Below are positions 49,125 through 58,532 of a stretch of 64,000 nt of DNA, piece by piece. This stretch comes from JANPIX01 sp031425195. Its GTDB lineage: Bacteria; Pseudomonadota; Alphaproteobacteria; Rhodobacterales; Rhodobacteraceae. Made by a program: the position numbers and the translations under genes. The stretch lies in contig JANPIX010000011.1 of NCBI GenBank assembly GCA_031425195.1, forward strand, positions 96,615 to 160,614. The letters run 5' to 3'. Under the pieces are notes generated by a model, which was not told the origin of the DNA, searched no databases, and saw only the letters and a program-made list of their open reading frames with translations. The first letter of the stretch is position 1. Every line of letters begins with the position of its first letter.

Positions 49125-51896
49125 CTATGCCGCGCCTGCCAGATCGCGCAGCACGTAATGCAGCACGCCGCCGTGTTCGACGTATTCAATTTCGATTTCC
49201 GTATCGATCCGGCATTTGATCTGAATGACCTTCTCGTTGCCATCGGCAAAGCGGATCGTGCAGGGCACCAGCGACAACGGCTTCAGATCGCCAGACAGCC
49301 CGCTGATGCTGACAATTTCGTCGCCTTTCAGTCCAAGTGTCTTGCGCGTGGCACCCCCAGTAAATTCGAACGGGATGACGCCCATCCCCACAAGGTTGGA
49401 GCGGTGTATACGCTCGAACGACTCCGCGATCACGGCTTTGACGCCAAGCAGGGCCGTGCCTTTGGCCGCCCAGTCGCGCGATGAACCGGCACCGTATTCG
49501 ATCCCGCCAAAGATGACCAACGGTGTGCCCGCCGCCTGATACGCCATTGATGCATCATAGATCGACACAGCCTTGCCATCGGGGCCCAAGGTGTAACCGC
49601 CTTCGACCCCGTCAAGCATTTCATTGCGGATGCGGATGTTGGCAAACGTGCCGCGCATCATCACCTCATGGTTCCCCCGGCGCGAACCGTAAGAATTGAA
49701 TTCACTGACCGGGACCTGCCGTTCTGTCAAATACTGGCCGGCGGGCGTCGATGCCTTGAAAGACCCGGCCGGGCTGATGTGGTCCGTGGTGATCATGTCG
49801 CCCAGAACTGCCAGAACGCGGGCATTTTCGATGTTGCTGATAACGCCGGGGGTTCTGGCCATGCCTTTGAAATAAGGAGGATTCTGGATGTAGGTCGAAG
49901 ACGCGGGCCAGTCATAGGTTTCCCGGTCGGTAATCTCTACCGCCTGCCACTTTTCGTCGCCCTTGAAGACATCGGCGTATTTGGACAGGAACGCCGCGCG
50001 CGTGACCGTCTTTTCCACCAGTTCCGCGATTTCGGCGTTCGTCGGCCAGATGTCCCGCAGATAGACGGGCTGGCCGTCGGTCCCTGTGCCAAGGGGTTCC
50101 GTGGTGATGTCAATGTTCATGTCGCCCGCAATCGCATAGGCCACGACAAGCGGGGGAGAGGCCAGATAGTTGGCGCGCACGTCGGGGCTGATACGCCCCT
50201 CGAAATTGCGGTTGCCCGAAAGAACCGACACGGCCACCAGATCGCCTTCGGTGATCGCGGCACTGATTTCGGGCTGCAGAGGGCCAGAGTTGCCAATGCA
50301 GGTGGTGCAGCCATAGCCGACAAGGTTGAACCCAAGCGCGTCCAGATCTTCCTGCAACCCGGCCGCGTTCAGATATTCCGACACGACCTGCGAACCGGGG
50401 GCGAGCGAGGTTTTGACCCAGGGCTTGCGGTTCAGACCCAAGGCACGCGCCTTGCGCGCAACAAGGCCCGCGCCAATCATCACATATGGGTTCGATGTGT
50501 TGGTGCAGGATGTGATCGACGCGATCACGATAGATCCGTCGCGCAGCGTGTAATCCTGCCCCTGCACCGGGGCCGTTGCAAAGCCACCAAAATTGCCGGG
50601 CAACACTTCGGTGGCCAACGCACCGCCTTCGTCGACCCATTCCTTCTTTTGCGCCTCGGCCACGGCGGGCAATTTGCGCGTGGTGCGGATGAATTCACCA
50701 AAGGCCTGCGCCGTCGTGTTCAGCGGCAGAAAATCCTGGGGGCGCTTGGGGCCCGAGATGGCGGGGACCACCGTGCCCATGTCCAGTTCCAGCGTGCTGG
50801 TATAGATCGGGTCATAGTCGGCCCCGCGCCACATGCCGTTTGCTTTGGCATATGCCTCTACCAGCGCGACGCGGCCTTCGTCACGCCCTGTGCCGCGCAG
50901 ATAACGCAGCGTTTCCGCGTCGATCGGAAAAAAGCCGCAGGTCGCTCCATACTCGGGTGCCATGTTGGCAATCGTGGCGCGGTCGGCCAGCGGCAGGCGG
51001 TCCAGCCCGTCACCATAAAATTCGACAAACTTGTTCACAACGCCATGCTTGCGCAACATCTGCACAACCTTCAGCACAAGGTCGGTGGCCGTGGTGCCTT
51101 CGATCATCGTGCCTGTCAGCTTGAACCCGACGACTTCCGGGATCAACATCGACACGGGTTGACCCAGCATCGCGGCTTCCGCCTCGATCCCGCCAACGCC
51201 CCAGCCGAGCACGGCAAGCCCGTTCACCATTGTCGTATGGCTGTCGGTACCGACGAGCGTGTCTGGATAGGCGACCTGTTCGCCGTTCTGATCTGCATCC
51301 ATCCAGACTGTCTGTGCCAGGTATTCCAGGTTCACCTGATGGCAGATGCCAGTTCCGGGCGGCACGACGCGAAAGTTGTTGAACGCCTTCTGACCCCATT
51401 TCAGGAACACATAGCGTTCAAGATTGCGTTCATATTCGCGGTCGACGTTCATCTGAAACGCACGCGGCGTGCCAAATTCGTCGATCATCACCGAATGGTC
51501 GATCACCAGATCGACAGGGGCCAAAGGGTTGATCTTCTGCGCGTTGCCGCCCAGCCCAAGGATACCGTCGCGCATCGCGGCAAGATCGACCACGGCTGGC
51601 ACGCCAGTGAAATCCTGCATCAGAACCCGCGCCGGGCGGTAGGCAATCTCGCGCGGGTTTTGCCCGCCTTTCGTGGCCCATTCCGCAAAGGCGCGGATAT
51701 CATCAACCGTGACAGTCTTGCCATCTTCATACCGCAGCATGTTTTCCAAAACCACCTTCAGGCTGGCCGGGAGGCGACTGAAATCGCCGAGTCCCGCCGC
51801 CTGTGCCGCAGGGATGGAATAATAGGCCACCGTGGTTCCCCCAGCAGTCAACTGCGTCCGGGTTTTCATCGTGTCATGTCCGACGGTGACGGTCAT
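49125..51896 (-). CDS. acnA: Aconitate hydratase A
   Basis: The TCA-cycle enzyme interconverts citrate and isocitrate. The 923-residue protein has the three [4Fe-4S] Cys positions of aconitases in ITSCTNTSNPY and GYGCTTCIGNSG, plus an extended C-terminal swivel domain (AKGTALLGVKAVIAESFERI). ATG 51896 is preferred because AGGAG lies 7-8 bp upstream; ATG 51899 is also possible. It is divergent from the DUF1223 gene. Confidence 0.97.
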   Translation of the reverse strand: MTVTVGHDTMKTRTQLTAGGTTVAYYSIPAAQAAGLGDFSRLPASLKVVLENMLRYEDGKTVTVDDIRAFAEWATKGGQNPREIAYRPARVLMQDFTGVPAVVDLAAMRDGILGLGGNAQKINPLAPVDLVIDHSVMIDEFGTPRAFQMNVDREYERNLERYVFLKWGQKAFNNFRVVPPGTGICHQVNLEYLAQTVWMDADQNGEQVAYPDTLVGTDSHTTMVNGLAVLGWGVGGIEAEAAMLGQPVSMLIPEVVGFKLTGTMIEGTTATDLVLKVVQMLRKHGVVNKFVEFYGDGLDRLPLADRATIANMAPEYGATCGFFPIDAETLRYLRGTGRDEGRVALVEAYAKANGMWRGADYDPIYTSTLELDMGTVVPAISGPKRPQDFLPLNTTAQAFGEFIRTTRKLPAVAEAQKKEWVDEGGALATEVLPGNFGGFATAPVQGQDYTLRDGSIVIASITSCTNTSNPYVMIGAGLVARKARALGLNRKPWVKTSLAPGSQVVSEYLNAAGLQEDLDALGFNLVGYGCTTCIGNSGPLQPEISAAITEGDLVAVSVLSGNRNFEGRISPDVRANYLASPPLVVAYAIAGDMNIDITTEPLGTGTDGQPVYLRDIWPTNAEIAELVEKTVTRAAFLSKYADVFKGDEKWQAVEITDRETYDWPASSTYIQNPPYFKGMARTPGVISNIENARVLAVLGDMITTDHISPAGSFKASTPAGQYLTERQVPVSEFNSYGSRRGNHEVMMRGTFANIRIRNEMLDGVEGGYTLGPDGKAVSIYDASMAYQAAGTPLVIFGGIEYGAGSSRDWAAKGTALLGVKAVIAESFERIHRSNLVGMGVIPFEFTGGATRKTLGLKGDEIVSISGLSGDLKPLSLVPCTIRFADGNEKVIQIKCRIDTEIEIEYVEHGGVLHYVLRDLAGAA

Positions 51897-51994
51897 CATC
51901 TTCTCCTGAGCGTGGCCACGTGCTGCGTTGTGGATATGTAAGGGCAATGCCCCGTTCTGCCCAAAGTTCCGGCCAAACGGCAAGCGTTGTTTGA

Positions 51995-52012
51995 TTGTAT
52001 ACAACAGTATAC
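51995..52012. promoter_or_regulatory. Palindromic site between acnA and the DUF1223 gene
   Basis: TTGTATACAA at 51995-52004 is a perfect 10-bp palindrome, followed by a second GTATAC at 52007-52012. The core resembles operators of GntR-type regulators and also contains TATAC, so it could overlap a -10 element. It stands 99 bp from the acnA start. Confidence 0.45.
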
Positions 52013-52165
52013 CGCAATCGCGCATTTGTCCAGCCGTTGCAGGGCGCATTGCCGCCTGAAAGCACAACCCGACACAACGGCCCACACGCTGGATCGCAAT
52101 TCATTGATTGGCCTGACAGCACAGGACGGGCTAGACAGGGGCGGGGAACGTTATACGGGGTTACA

Positions 52166-52906
52166 ATGTCACATCAATCGACGCGCAGCGCATGGCGCCT
52201 GTGTCTGGCGACGCTGGTCACGACGGCGACAACATTGGCCAGCACATCTGGCGTATGGGCGGAAAGCGTGTCGCAGCCGGTGGTGGTGGTTGAACTTTAC
52301 ACGTCGCAAGGGTGTTCTTCCTGCCCGCCAGCCGACGAATTTCTGGCGCAGCTTGCCACTGTTCCCGGCGTTCTGCCGCTTGCCCTGCATGTCGACTATT
52401 GGGACTATATCGGGTGGGAAGACAGTTTTGCCCAAGCCAAATTTACCGAACGGCAGCATTCCTATGCCCGTGCCGTGGGTGATCACATGGTCTATACCCC
52501 GCAGATGATCGTGGCAGGAACGGACCGGGTCGAGGGGAACAACGCCGCCAAAGTCAACACGATCGTGACTGCGCATCTTGGCCTTGCGCCGCAGCTTGAC
52601 CTGCAGGTCACGCGCGCGGGCGATCAGATCAGCATTTCGGCAACCGCAGCCAAGGCGTTGGGCGGGCCCATCGTCGTGCAACTCGTCCGTTATGTCCCAA
52701 GCGAGACGGTCAGCATCGAACGCGGGGAAAATGCCGGTAAATCGGTTACATACCGCAATATCGTCACGGAATGGTCATCGCTTGGGGAATGGTCTGGCGA
52801 TGCCGACCTTGCGATCACGGCACCAGTCTCTGGAACCGCCCCCCTTGTCGTCATTCTGCAAAAGGCGGGACCATCCGAAATCATCGCCGCAGCCCGCATC
52901 GAATGA
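52166..52906 (+). CDS. DUF1223 periplasmic thioredoxin-like protein
   Basis: The 246-residue secreted protein has a signal peptide (about 1-32, ending GVWAES) and the CxxC motif SQGCSSCPPADEFL, followed by HVDYWDYIGWEDSFA and YTPQMIVAGTDRV, all DUF1223 features. The fold is thioredoxin-like; function is not established. It converges with the acyltransferase gene (1 bp). Confidence 0.9.
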   Translation: MSHQSTRSAWRLCLATLVTTATTLASTSGVWAESVSQPVVVVELYTSQGCSSCPPADEFLAQLATVPGVLPLALHVDYWDYIGWEDSFAQAKFTERQHSYARAVGDHMVYTPQMIVAGTDRVEGNNAAKVNTIVTAHLGLAPQLDLQVTRAGDQISISATAAKALGGPIVVQLVRYVPSETVSIERGENAGKSVTYRNIVTEWSSLGEWSGDADLAITAPVSGTAPLVVILQKAGPSEIIAAARIE

Positions 52907-52907
52907 C

Positions 52908-53777
52908 CTATTTCCAACGGTTATGGATCCAGAACCACTGATCCATATGAAGGCGCACCTGCCGTTCCAGACTGTCGTTCAGTGCCTGGGTCATTTCCTC
53001 TGCCGTGCCGCGCGGGATGGGTTCTTCGACAACCAGATCGAAACTCAGACCATCGGGGCGGCGCGTTGCATACATCGGGATGACAGGCGCATCAAACTTG
53101 ATTGCCAGTTCCGCCGCCGAAAGTGCGGTTTTGGCGCGGCGGCCAAAGAACGTCAGATCCGCCCCGGCCTTCATGTGTTGATCGATCACGATACCCAGCA
53201 TGCCACCCTGCCGCAGATGCCGGATCATGTTGGCAAGCCCTTCGCGGCCGCGCGGGAACAGCGGCGTGCCGATTTTTTCGATGGCCGCAACATAATGCCG
53301 GTTGAACGCCGTGTTCTTCATCGGTCGGTACAATCCGCCGATGGGATAGCCCTGCGCCAGAAGGGCCGCGCGCGATGCATCGTAGTTGCCGAAATGGCCG
53401 GTCACCATCACCACGGGCTTTTTTGCACGCCGTGCCGCGTCAAGCGCCAAAAGACCCGGTCCGGTTGGTGCCCGACGCAGGACGTGCGCCACAAATTCGG
53501 CACCTGAATACATCTCGATGATCGTGCGGCCCACGTTGTCAGGCACGGCAATGGCAAGCCTGCGCACCTCATCCTGTGGCAAGTCTGGCAGAACGAGCGC
53601 CAGATTGCGGATGACCCGGCGGCGATAGCCAGCGAAAGGCGCAATCAGATGTGCCATTACCCAGCCACAGACTGGCACCCGGATGCGGTAGGGCAGGCAC
53701 AGCAGCACCCAGATCAACGCCCGGATCAGCGCGTTCTGCACCCAGTGTCCGAAATGAAAGCGGTGCCTCAATGTCAT
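52908..53777 (-). CDS. LpxL/HtrB-family lipid acyltransferase
   Basis: The 289-residue inner-membrane enzyme has an N-terminal hydrophobic helix (LIRALIWVLLCLPYRIRV), the catalytic HxxxxD motif in TGHFGNYDASR, and FPRGREGLANMIRHLRQGG, fitting late lipid A acyltransferases. In this genus they usually add fatty acid to lipid A or ornithine-type lipids; the exact substrate is not known. ATG 53777 overlaps the upstream EamA stop by 4 bp. Confidence 0.88.
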   Translation of the reverse strand: MTLRHRFHFGHWVQNALIRALIWVLLCLPYRIRVPVCGWVMAHLIAPFAGYRRRVIRNLALVLPDLPQDEVRRLAIAVPDNVGRTIIEMYSGAEFVAHVLRRAPTGPGLLALDAARRAKKPVVMVTGHFGNYDASRAALLAQGYPIGGLYRPMKNTAFNRHYVAAIEKIGTPLFPRGREGLANMIRHLRQGGMLGIVIDQHMKAGADLTFFGRRAKTALSAAELAIKFDAPVIPMYATRRPDGLSFDLVVEEPIPRGTAEEMTQALNDSLERQVRLHMDQWFWIHNRWK

Positions 53778-54664
53778 GCGCGGCGGGCGACCCTTGTTTC
53801 GCGATGCCAGACATAAAGACCGGCCCCCACGATCACAAGGGCACCGATGACCGTCCACATATCGGGATATTCGCCAAAAATCAGGATGCCCCAAAGGGTC
53901 GCAAACAGGATCCCGGCATAGCCGAACGGCGCGATCACCGATGCCTCGGCGAGCGTATAGGCCCGCACAAGGCAGATTTGCGCCCCCGTGCCCAGACCGG
54001 CAATGGCAAGAAACAACGGCACATGCACCCACTCGACCGGCACGCCAACGAACGGCATCATGCCTGTGGTGACGACTGTACCCAGCACACTGGCATAGAA
54101 TATCGACGTCCAGATATTCTCGTTCGGTCCCATGTAGCGCGTCGTCAGGGCATAGGCTGCATAACAGAAGGCGCAGGCAATCGGCAGCAAAGCGGCGGGC
54201 GAAAACACCGCAACCCCTGGCCTGATCACGATCAACGCGCCGACAAGCGCCAGCGCGACCCCGAAAATCCGCCGCAATCCCAGTCGTTCCCCCAGAAACA
54301 GCGCTGCGCCAAGAGTGATCAGAACCGGGTTGATATCCGTCAGGGCATGCGCTTCGGCCAGCCCGATATAGCCCAGCGCCAGAAAGAAAAGGCCTGTCGC
54401 ACCAAACTGACAGACAGATCGGAATGCCTGCAACCGCGGATGGCGCGTGCGCAGCAAGGCGGGCAACCGCCGGTTTAGGTACAGCGCAACCATCAAGGTC
54501 TGGCCGATAAAGCGGACCCACACGATTTGCCACGTTGGATAGAACTGGATCAGGTATTTCGCCACAGCATCCATGGCGGTGAACAACAGAATGGCCGTCA
54601 GCATGAAAAGAATGCCCGCCCGTGTGGTCGCGGCGGTGGCTGCGGGGGCTGGCATGGCGATCAT
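53774..54664 (-). CDS. EamA family (DMT) transporter
   Basis: The 296-residue protein has ten predicted membrane helices. Typical EamA pieces are LFTAMDAVAKYLIQFYPTW near the start, ALTDINPVLITLGAALFLGE after the fourth helix, and SVIAPFGYAGILFATLWGIL later. Substrate is unknown. It is coupled to the acyltransferase gene (ATGA). ATG 54655 is an alternative start. The 229 bp upstream hold no gene. Confidence 0.88.
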   Translation of the reverse strand: MIAMPAPAATAATTRAGILFMLTAILLFTAMDAVAKYLIQFYPTWQIVWVRFIGQTLMVALYLNRRLPALLRTRHPRLQAFRSVCQFGATGLFFLALGYIGLAEAHALTDINPVLITLGAALFLGERLGLRRIFGVALALVGALIVIRPGVAVFSPAALLPIACAFCYAAYALTTRYMGPNENIWTSIFYASVLGTVVTTGMMPFVGVPVEWVHVPLFLAIAGLGTGAQICLVRAYTLAEASVIAPFGYAGILFATLWGILIFGEYPDMWTVIGALVIVGAGLYVWHRETRVARRA

Positions 54665-54893
54665 TGCTTCAAATTCCGGGGTAATGCCCCTTTCTGTAAC
54701 GCGCTGCGCGGTGGACTGCACCCCCACATGCGCGGCAAAAGACCCAAAAACCGCCTGCTTCAATCGCGGCCGTGTCGGCGGCTGGCTATACCCGACAATG
54801 ACACTTTGGTCGCCTTGATGATCAGACGCACAGCAGGACGCGCCTCTGGCACCCTGTTCAACCGTGATAAAAGCCGGTCATCCGCCCCAACAG

Positions 54894-55985
54894 TCAACGT
54901 CGTTCATCCTCATCGGACGCGAGTGTCAGTTCCCCTGCCGCTTCCATCGAGCGGATGGCTGTGACAATGGCCGACATCGCCTCTTCCCCGTCGCGGTCCT
55001 TGACCTTGCCCCGTTCCGCCATTTCCTCGCGCAGTGTCTGGGCCATCCGCTGCGACATGTTGGACAGCAGGAATTCGACGGTCGCCGCGACCTCTGCTTT
55101 GGCGGCGGCTGCGGCAAAAGCCGTCACAACCATAGGCTGCGGCACAGAGCGCAGAATCTTTGGCACATCGCGCGCCAGCAGGCGGTCGGGCAGATGCACG
55201 AAGGTAAAGATTGCCCGGCGCACCTGTTCGGCAAATTCCGCATCGGTTTCGTCCAGCCCTTGAAGCACCGAATCGCGCGTGGCACTTGGGGAAACGTTCA
55301 AAATCGCCCCTACACGTTCCACCGGGCCGGTTTCAAAGGCGCGGGCCGGCAGATGGTCCAGTTGTGCCGCCAATGAAAGCCCGATCCGGCGAACGGTTTC
55401 CGGATCCACATTTCCCGTCATGGATACCGCATAAGCCACGCGTCGCGCCCTGTCGCCCGACAGCCGCCCCAAAAGATCGGCGGCCTTTGGCACCGGCAGC
55501 TTCGACAACATAACCGCCGCCACCTCGATGCTTTCGTCCTGCAAGACCGAAACCAGACGTTCCGGCGGAAGGGCCATGATCCCATCCCAAGGGTCGGCCT
55601 TGGCCGAAGCCCCGGCAAGCCTGCGTAACCGGCTGGCCGCCGTCGCACTGATGTGGCCATCCATCATCGACAGCGCGCCTTCGATACCGCCCGGAAAGGA
55701 CAGCCCGACATCTGACAGTTCAACAAGGAAATCGTCGACCACCCGGTCAAGTGTGGCACGGTCTACCAGGCGCATGTGGCCGATCTGTTCGGCAAGCGCT
55801 GCCTGCATGTGTTCGGGCAGTCCGGAAAGCGGAAGCGGCGCGCCTTCCTGCAGCATCAGCCGCACGATGATTGCTGCCTTTTCACGAAAGCTGACCGGGG
55901 CCGGAACGCGCCCTTCGGCATTGTAGGGTTGCACGTCACGCGCGGCGAACCGTTGCCCCGGCGTGATCTGTGTCAAAGCCTTCAT
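54894..55985 (-). CDS. FliG-family flagellar motor switch protein
   Basis: The 363-residue protein has the FliG C-terminal pattern IFTFVHLPDRLLARDVPKIL followed by LLSNMSQRMAQTLREEMAER, plus a middle domain with ERVGAILN. FliG sits on the cytoplasmic face of the flagellar basal body and takes part in torque generation and direction switching. No other flagellar gene is nearby, so it is an isolated copy and its role as motor switch is inferred. The N-terminal third is less conserved. Confidence 0.75.
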   Translation of the reverse strand: MKALTQITPGQRFAARDVQPYNAEGRVPAPVSFREKAAIIVRLMLQEGAPLPLSGLPEHMQAALAEQIGHMRLVDRATLDRVVDDFLVELSDVGLSFPGGIEGALSMMDGHISATAASRLRRLAGASAKADPWDGIMALPPERLVSVLQDESIEVAAVMLSKLPVPKAADLLGRLSGDRARRVAYAVSMTGNVDPETVRRIGLSLAAQLDHLPARAFETGPVERVGAILNVSPSATRDSVLQGLDETDAEFAEQVRRAIFTFVHLPDRLLARDVPKILRSVPQPMVVTAFAAAAAKAEVAATVEFLLSNMSQRMAQTLREEMAERGKVKDRDGEEAMSAIVTAIRSMEAAGELTLASDEDERR

Positions 55986-56048
55986 GGTGCTGCCCCCGAT
56001 CCGATTCCAGTCCCGGGGGCAGTCTCGCAGTTTTGCGTTAACGCAGGC

Positions 56049-56213
56049 TTAGCTGGTTGTCGCGACGCAGCTTTTCGTCGCTGCATCGTAATTCGTGCCG
56101 GTGGCACAGGTCAGGCTGGCTTCTTGCTGGCGGTCATGCGGGCACCCTTCTGCCAAGGCATATGTCGGCCCGAACAGCAGCGTAATTACAACAAGTGTCG
56201 TCTTGATCTTCAT
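56049..56213 (-). CDS. Small secreted Cys-containing protein (54 residues)
   Basis: A 54-residue product with a clear signal peptide (MKIKTTLVVITLLFGPTYAL, AEG) and a mature 33-residue part holding three Cys (GCPHDRQ, LTCATGTNYDAATKSCV). A strong AAAGGAGG ribosome site precedes ATG 56213. The CxxG...D..TKSCV layout is similar to CEEGFVWNAETKACV in the adjacent TPR protein, so the two may be related or co-function. No family is recognised. It is below the usual length cutoff. Confidence 0.65.
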   Translation of the reverse strand: MKIKTTLVVITLLFGPTYALAEGCPHDRQQEASLTCATGTNYDAATKSCVATTS

Positions 56214-56250
56214 GGTCGTCCTCCTTTCAGGGTGAGTGGTCGTTCGTCGT

Positions 56251-56784
56251 TCAATAATTCAGGGTCTGCCCCGTGGCCAAGGCCTGTTCCAGCGACGCCA
56301 TGGCCCACGTGCCCTCACCGCCGCGTGCCCTGATCTCGTCCAACTGTGCAGCGGCCAGATCGGTTTCGCCCATCCCGACCAGCGCCTGACCCATATAGCT
56401 GCGGGCCAGAATGTTGTCGGGGTTCTGGGTCAGCGCCAGGTCATAAAGCGCCATGCCTTCTTCCAGACGGCCAGCCTTGCGGTTGGCAAAGGCCATGTAG
56501 GTCAGCACACGATCAGTCTTGCCTTCGGTCATTGCAGCAAGGACGCGCAGCGCTTCTTCCGGGCGGTCAGCATAGGCAAGTTCGCGAACGGCCTTGAACC
56601 GCGTATCATCATCCAGACGCGCATCGTCTGGGGCGACGCAGGCCTTGGTTTCGGCATTCCACACAAACCCCTCCTCACATTGGGTCGTGGTTTCCGTCTT
56701 CACCGGCGGCGCGGTATCGTCGCTGCCAGCGGCAAACGCGGCCAAGGGCAGGGCAGACAGGAACAGGCTGGCAATCAGGCGCAT
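56251..56784 (-). CDS. Secreted TPR-repeat protein
   Basis: The 177-residue protein has a signal peptide (MRLIASLFLSALPLAAFA), a short Cys segment (CEEGFVWNAETKACVAPDD), and at least two TPR repeats (FKAVRELAYADRPEEALRVL and LYDLALTQNPDNILARSYMG). TPR domains scaffold protein partners; this one probably works in the periplasm or outside. It lies 37 bp upstream of the small Cys protein on the same strand. ATG 56802 is an alternative start. Confidence 0.8.
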   Translation of the reverse strand: MRLIASLFLSALPLAAFAAGSDDTAPPVKTETTTQCEEGFVWNAETKACVAPDDARLDDDTRFKAVRELAYADRPEEALRVLAAMTEGKTDRVLTYMAFANRKAGRLEEGMALYDLALTQNPDNILARSYMGQALVGMGETDLAAAQLDEIRARGGEGTWAMASLEQALATGQTLNY

Positions 56785-56910
56785 GGTCAACATCCTTTTC
56801 AAACTTGCTCATGAAGGTAGCATGAAAAAGATACGGACCAGTGCCCAAGTTTATTCAAACCAAGGTCATGGGCCAAGATCACAGTGACGTGAAGTCATCC
56901 GCCGGTTGCG

Positions 56911-58221
56911 TCAGCAGGCTGTGCCGAAAACGCGGGCAAAAATCGTGTCAACATGTTTGGTATGGTAAGCCAGATCGAACTTGTCCTCAATTTCGGCCGC
57001 GCTCAACACTGCCGTGACTTCGGGATCGGCCAAAAGCTCTGTCTTGAAATCGGCACCTTTTTCCCAAACCTTCATCGCGTTCCGCTGCACAAGACGGTAG
57101 CTGTCGTCACGGCTTACCCCGGCTTGCGTCAATGCCAGCAGAACACGCTGGCTCATCACCAGACCACGGAACTGGTTCATGTTGCGAAGCATGTTTTCGG
57201 GATAGATCACCAGCTTTTCGATCAACCCGGCAAGCCGGTGAAGGGCGAAGTCCAGCGTGATCGTGGCATCCGGCCCGATGGCGCGTTCCACCGAGGAATG
57301 GCTGATGTCCCGCTCATGCCACAGCGCCACGTTTTCCAGTGCGGGAATGACGGCCATCCGCACCAGCCGTGCAAGACCAGTCAGATTTTCCGAAAGCACG
57401 GGGTTGCGCTTGTGCGGCATGGCGCTGGAGCCCTTTTGGCCGGGGCTGAAGAATTCTTCCGCCTCCAGCACTTCGGTGCGCTGCATGTGGCGAATTTCGA
57501 CAGCAATGTTTTCAATGGAGCTGGCAATGACGCCAAGTGTCGCAAAGAACATCGCATGACGGTCGCGCGGGATCACCTGGGTGCTGATCGGCTCGGGCGT
57601 CAGACCAAGCATCTTGCAGACATGTTTCTCGACAGCCGGGTCGATATTGGCGAAGGTTCCGACGGCCCCGGAAATTGCCCCGGTCGCAATCTCGGCACGG
57701 GCATGGACCAACCTTTGCCGCCCGCGCGCCATTTCCGCATGAAACCGTGCGAAGGTCAGACCCATGGTCACAGGTTCCGCGTGGATGCCATGGCTGCGCC
57801 CGATGCGAACAGTGTGTTTGTGCTCCATCGCCCGCGTGCGCAAAGCGGCCAGAACCCGGTCAACGCCTGCAAGGAGAAGATCGCTGGCACGGACAAGTTG
57901 CAGGTTCAGCGTCGTGTCAAGCACGTCGGAACTCGTCATGCCCTGATGCACGAACCGCGCATCCTCAGCCCCAATATGTTCGGCAAGATGCGTCAGGAAG
58001 GCGATGACATCATGCTTGGTCACCGCCTCGATCTCGTCTATGCGGGCCACGTCGAATGTCACATCACGCGCGCGCCAGACGGCTTCGGCGTTCGCCTTTG
58101 GGATGACGCCAAGGGCGGCCTGCGCGTCACAGGCATGGGCCTCGATCTCGAACCAGATCCGGAACTTCGTCTCGGGTGACCAGATGGCCACCATTTCAGG
58201 GCGGGAATAGCGGGGGATCAT
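56911..58221 (-). CDS. purB: Adenylosuccinate lyase
   Basis: The 436-residue enzyme splits SAICAR and adenylosuccinate in purine synthesis. It shows the superfamily signature SSAMPHKRNP, the substrate loop GMTSSDVLDTTL, and IGRSHGIHAEPVTMG. ATG 58221 (MIPRYSRPEMVAIWS) is typical, while the frame extends far upstream without similarity. It faces the repeat-bearing region 58222-58699. Confidence 0.97.
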   Translation of the reverse strand: MIPRYSRPEMVAIWSPETKFRIWFEIEAHACDAQAALGVIPKANAEAVWRARDVTFDVARIDEIEAVTKHDVIAFLTHLAEHIGAEDARFVHQGMTSSDVLDTTLNLQLVRASDLLLAGVDRVLAALRTRAMEHKHTVRIGRSHGIHAEPVTMGLTFARFHAEMARGRQRLVHARAEIATGAISGAVGTFANIDPAVEKHVCKMLGLTPEPISTQVIPRDRHAMFFATLGVIASSIENIAVEIRHMQRTEVLEAEEFFSPGQKGSSAMPHKRNPVLSENLTGLARLVRMAVIPALENVALWHERDISHSSVERAIGPDATITLDFALHRLAGLIEKLVIYPENMLRNMNQFRGLVMSQRVLLALTQAGVSRDDSYRLVQRNAMKVWEKGADFKTELLADPEVTAVLSAAEIEDKFDLAYHTKHVDTIFARVFGTAC

Positions 58222-58290
58222 GGGCAAACCTCTGAAAGCGCGACGCTGGGGTTCGCATAGCTTCGGGTTGGCCTGTCTGCAAGCGCGAAG

Positions 58291-58343
58291 AGGGGGGCTG
58301 TCTGCCCCCCTCACCCCCCGAGGATATTTGTCCAAAGAGGATG
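58291..58343 (+). repeat. Dispersed repeat, left copy of an inverted pair
   Basis: This copy holds a GC-rich block (GGGGGGCTGTCTGCCCCCC at its left end) then CCCCCCGAGGATATTTGTCC and AAAGAGGATG. It matches the reverse complement of 58480-58532 over about 52 bp with few differences. The core is also found at 6389-6412. Confidence 0.8.
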
Positions 58344-58479
58344 AGGCACGAAGGAAGTGGTTCAAGCGCCCTGTCCCGGCGGGTCGGGACAGGGCGCCAT
58401 CCCCTTCGGCGGTCATCGGCGTCCCCGCCTGTACCGCATGACGAATGTGCCAAACCATCCTTAACAAAACGAAAATGCC

Positions 58480-58532
58480 CATCCTCTTTGCAAAAATATC
58501 CTCGGGGGGTGCGGGGGGCAGACAGCCCCCCG
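58480..58532 (-). repeat. Dispersed repeat, right copy of an inverted pair
   Basis: Read on the minus strand it gives GGGGGGCTGTCTGCCCCCC, then CACCCCCCGAGGATATTTTT and GCAAAGAGGATG, nearly identical to the left copy. The 136-bp spacer and opposite orientation could allow a long hairpin in RNA. Confidence 0.8.
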
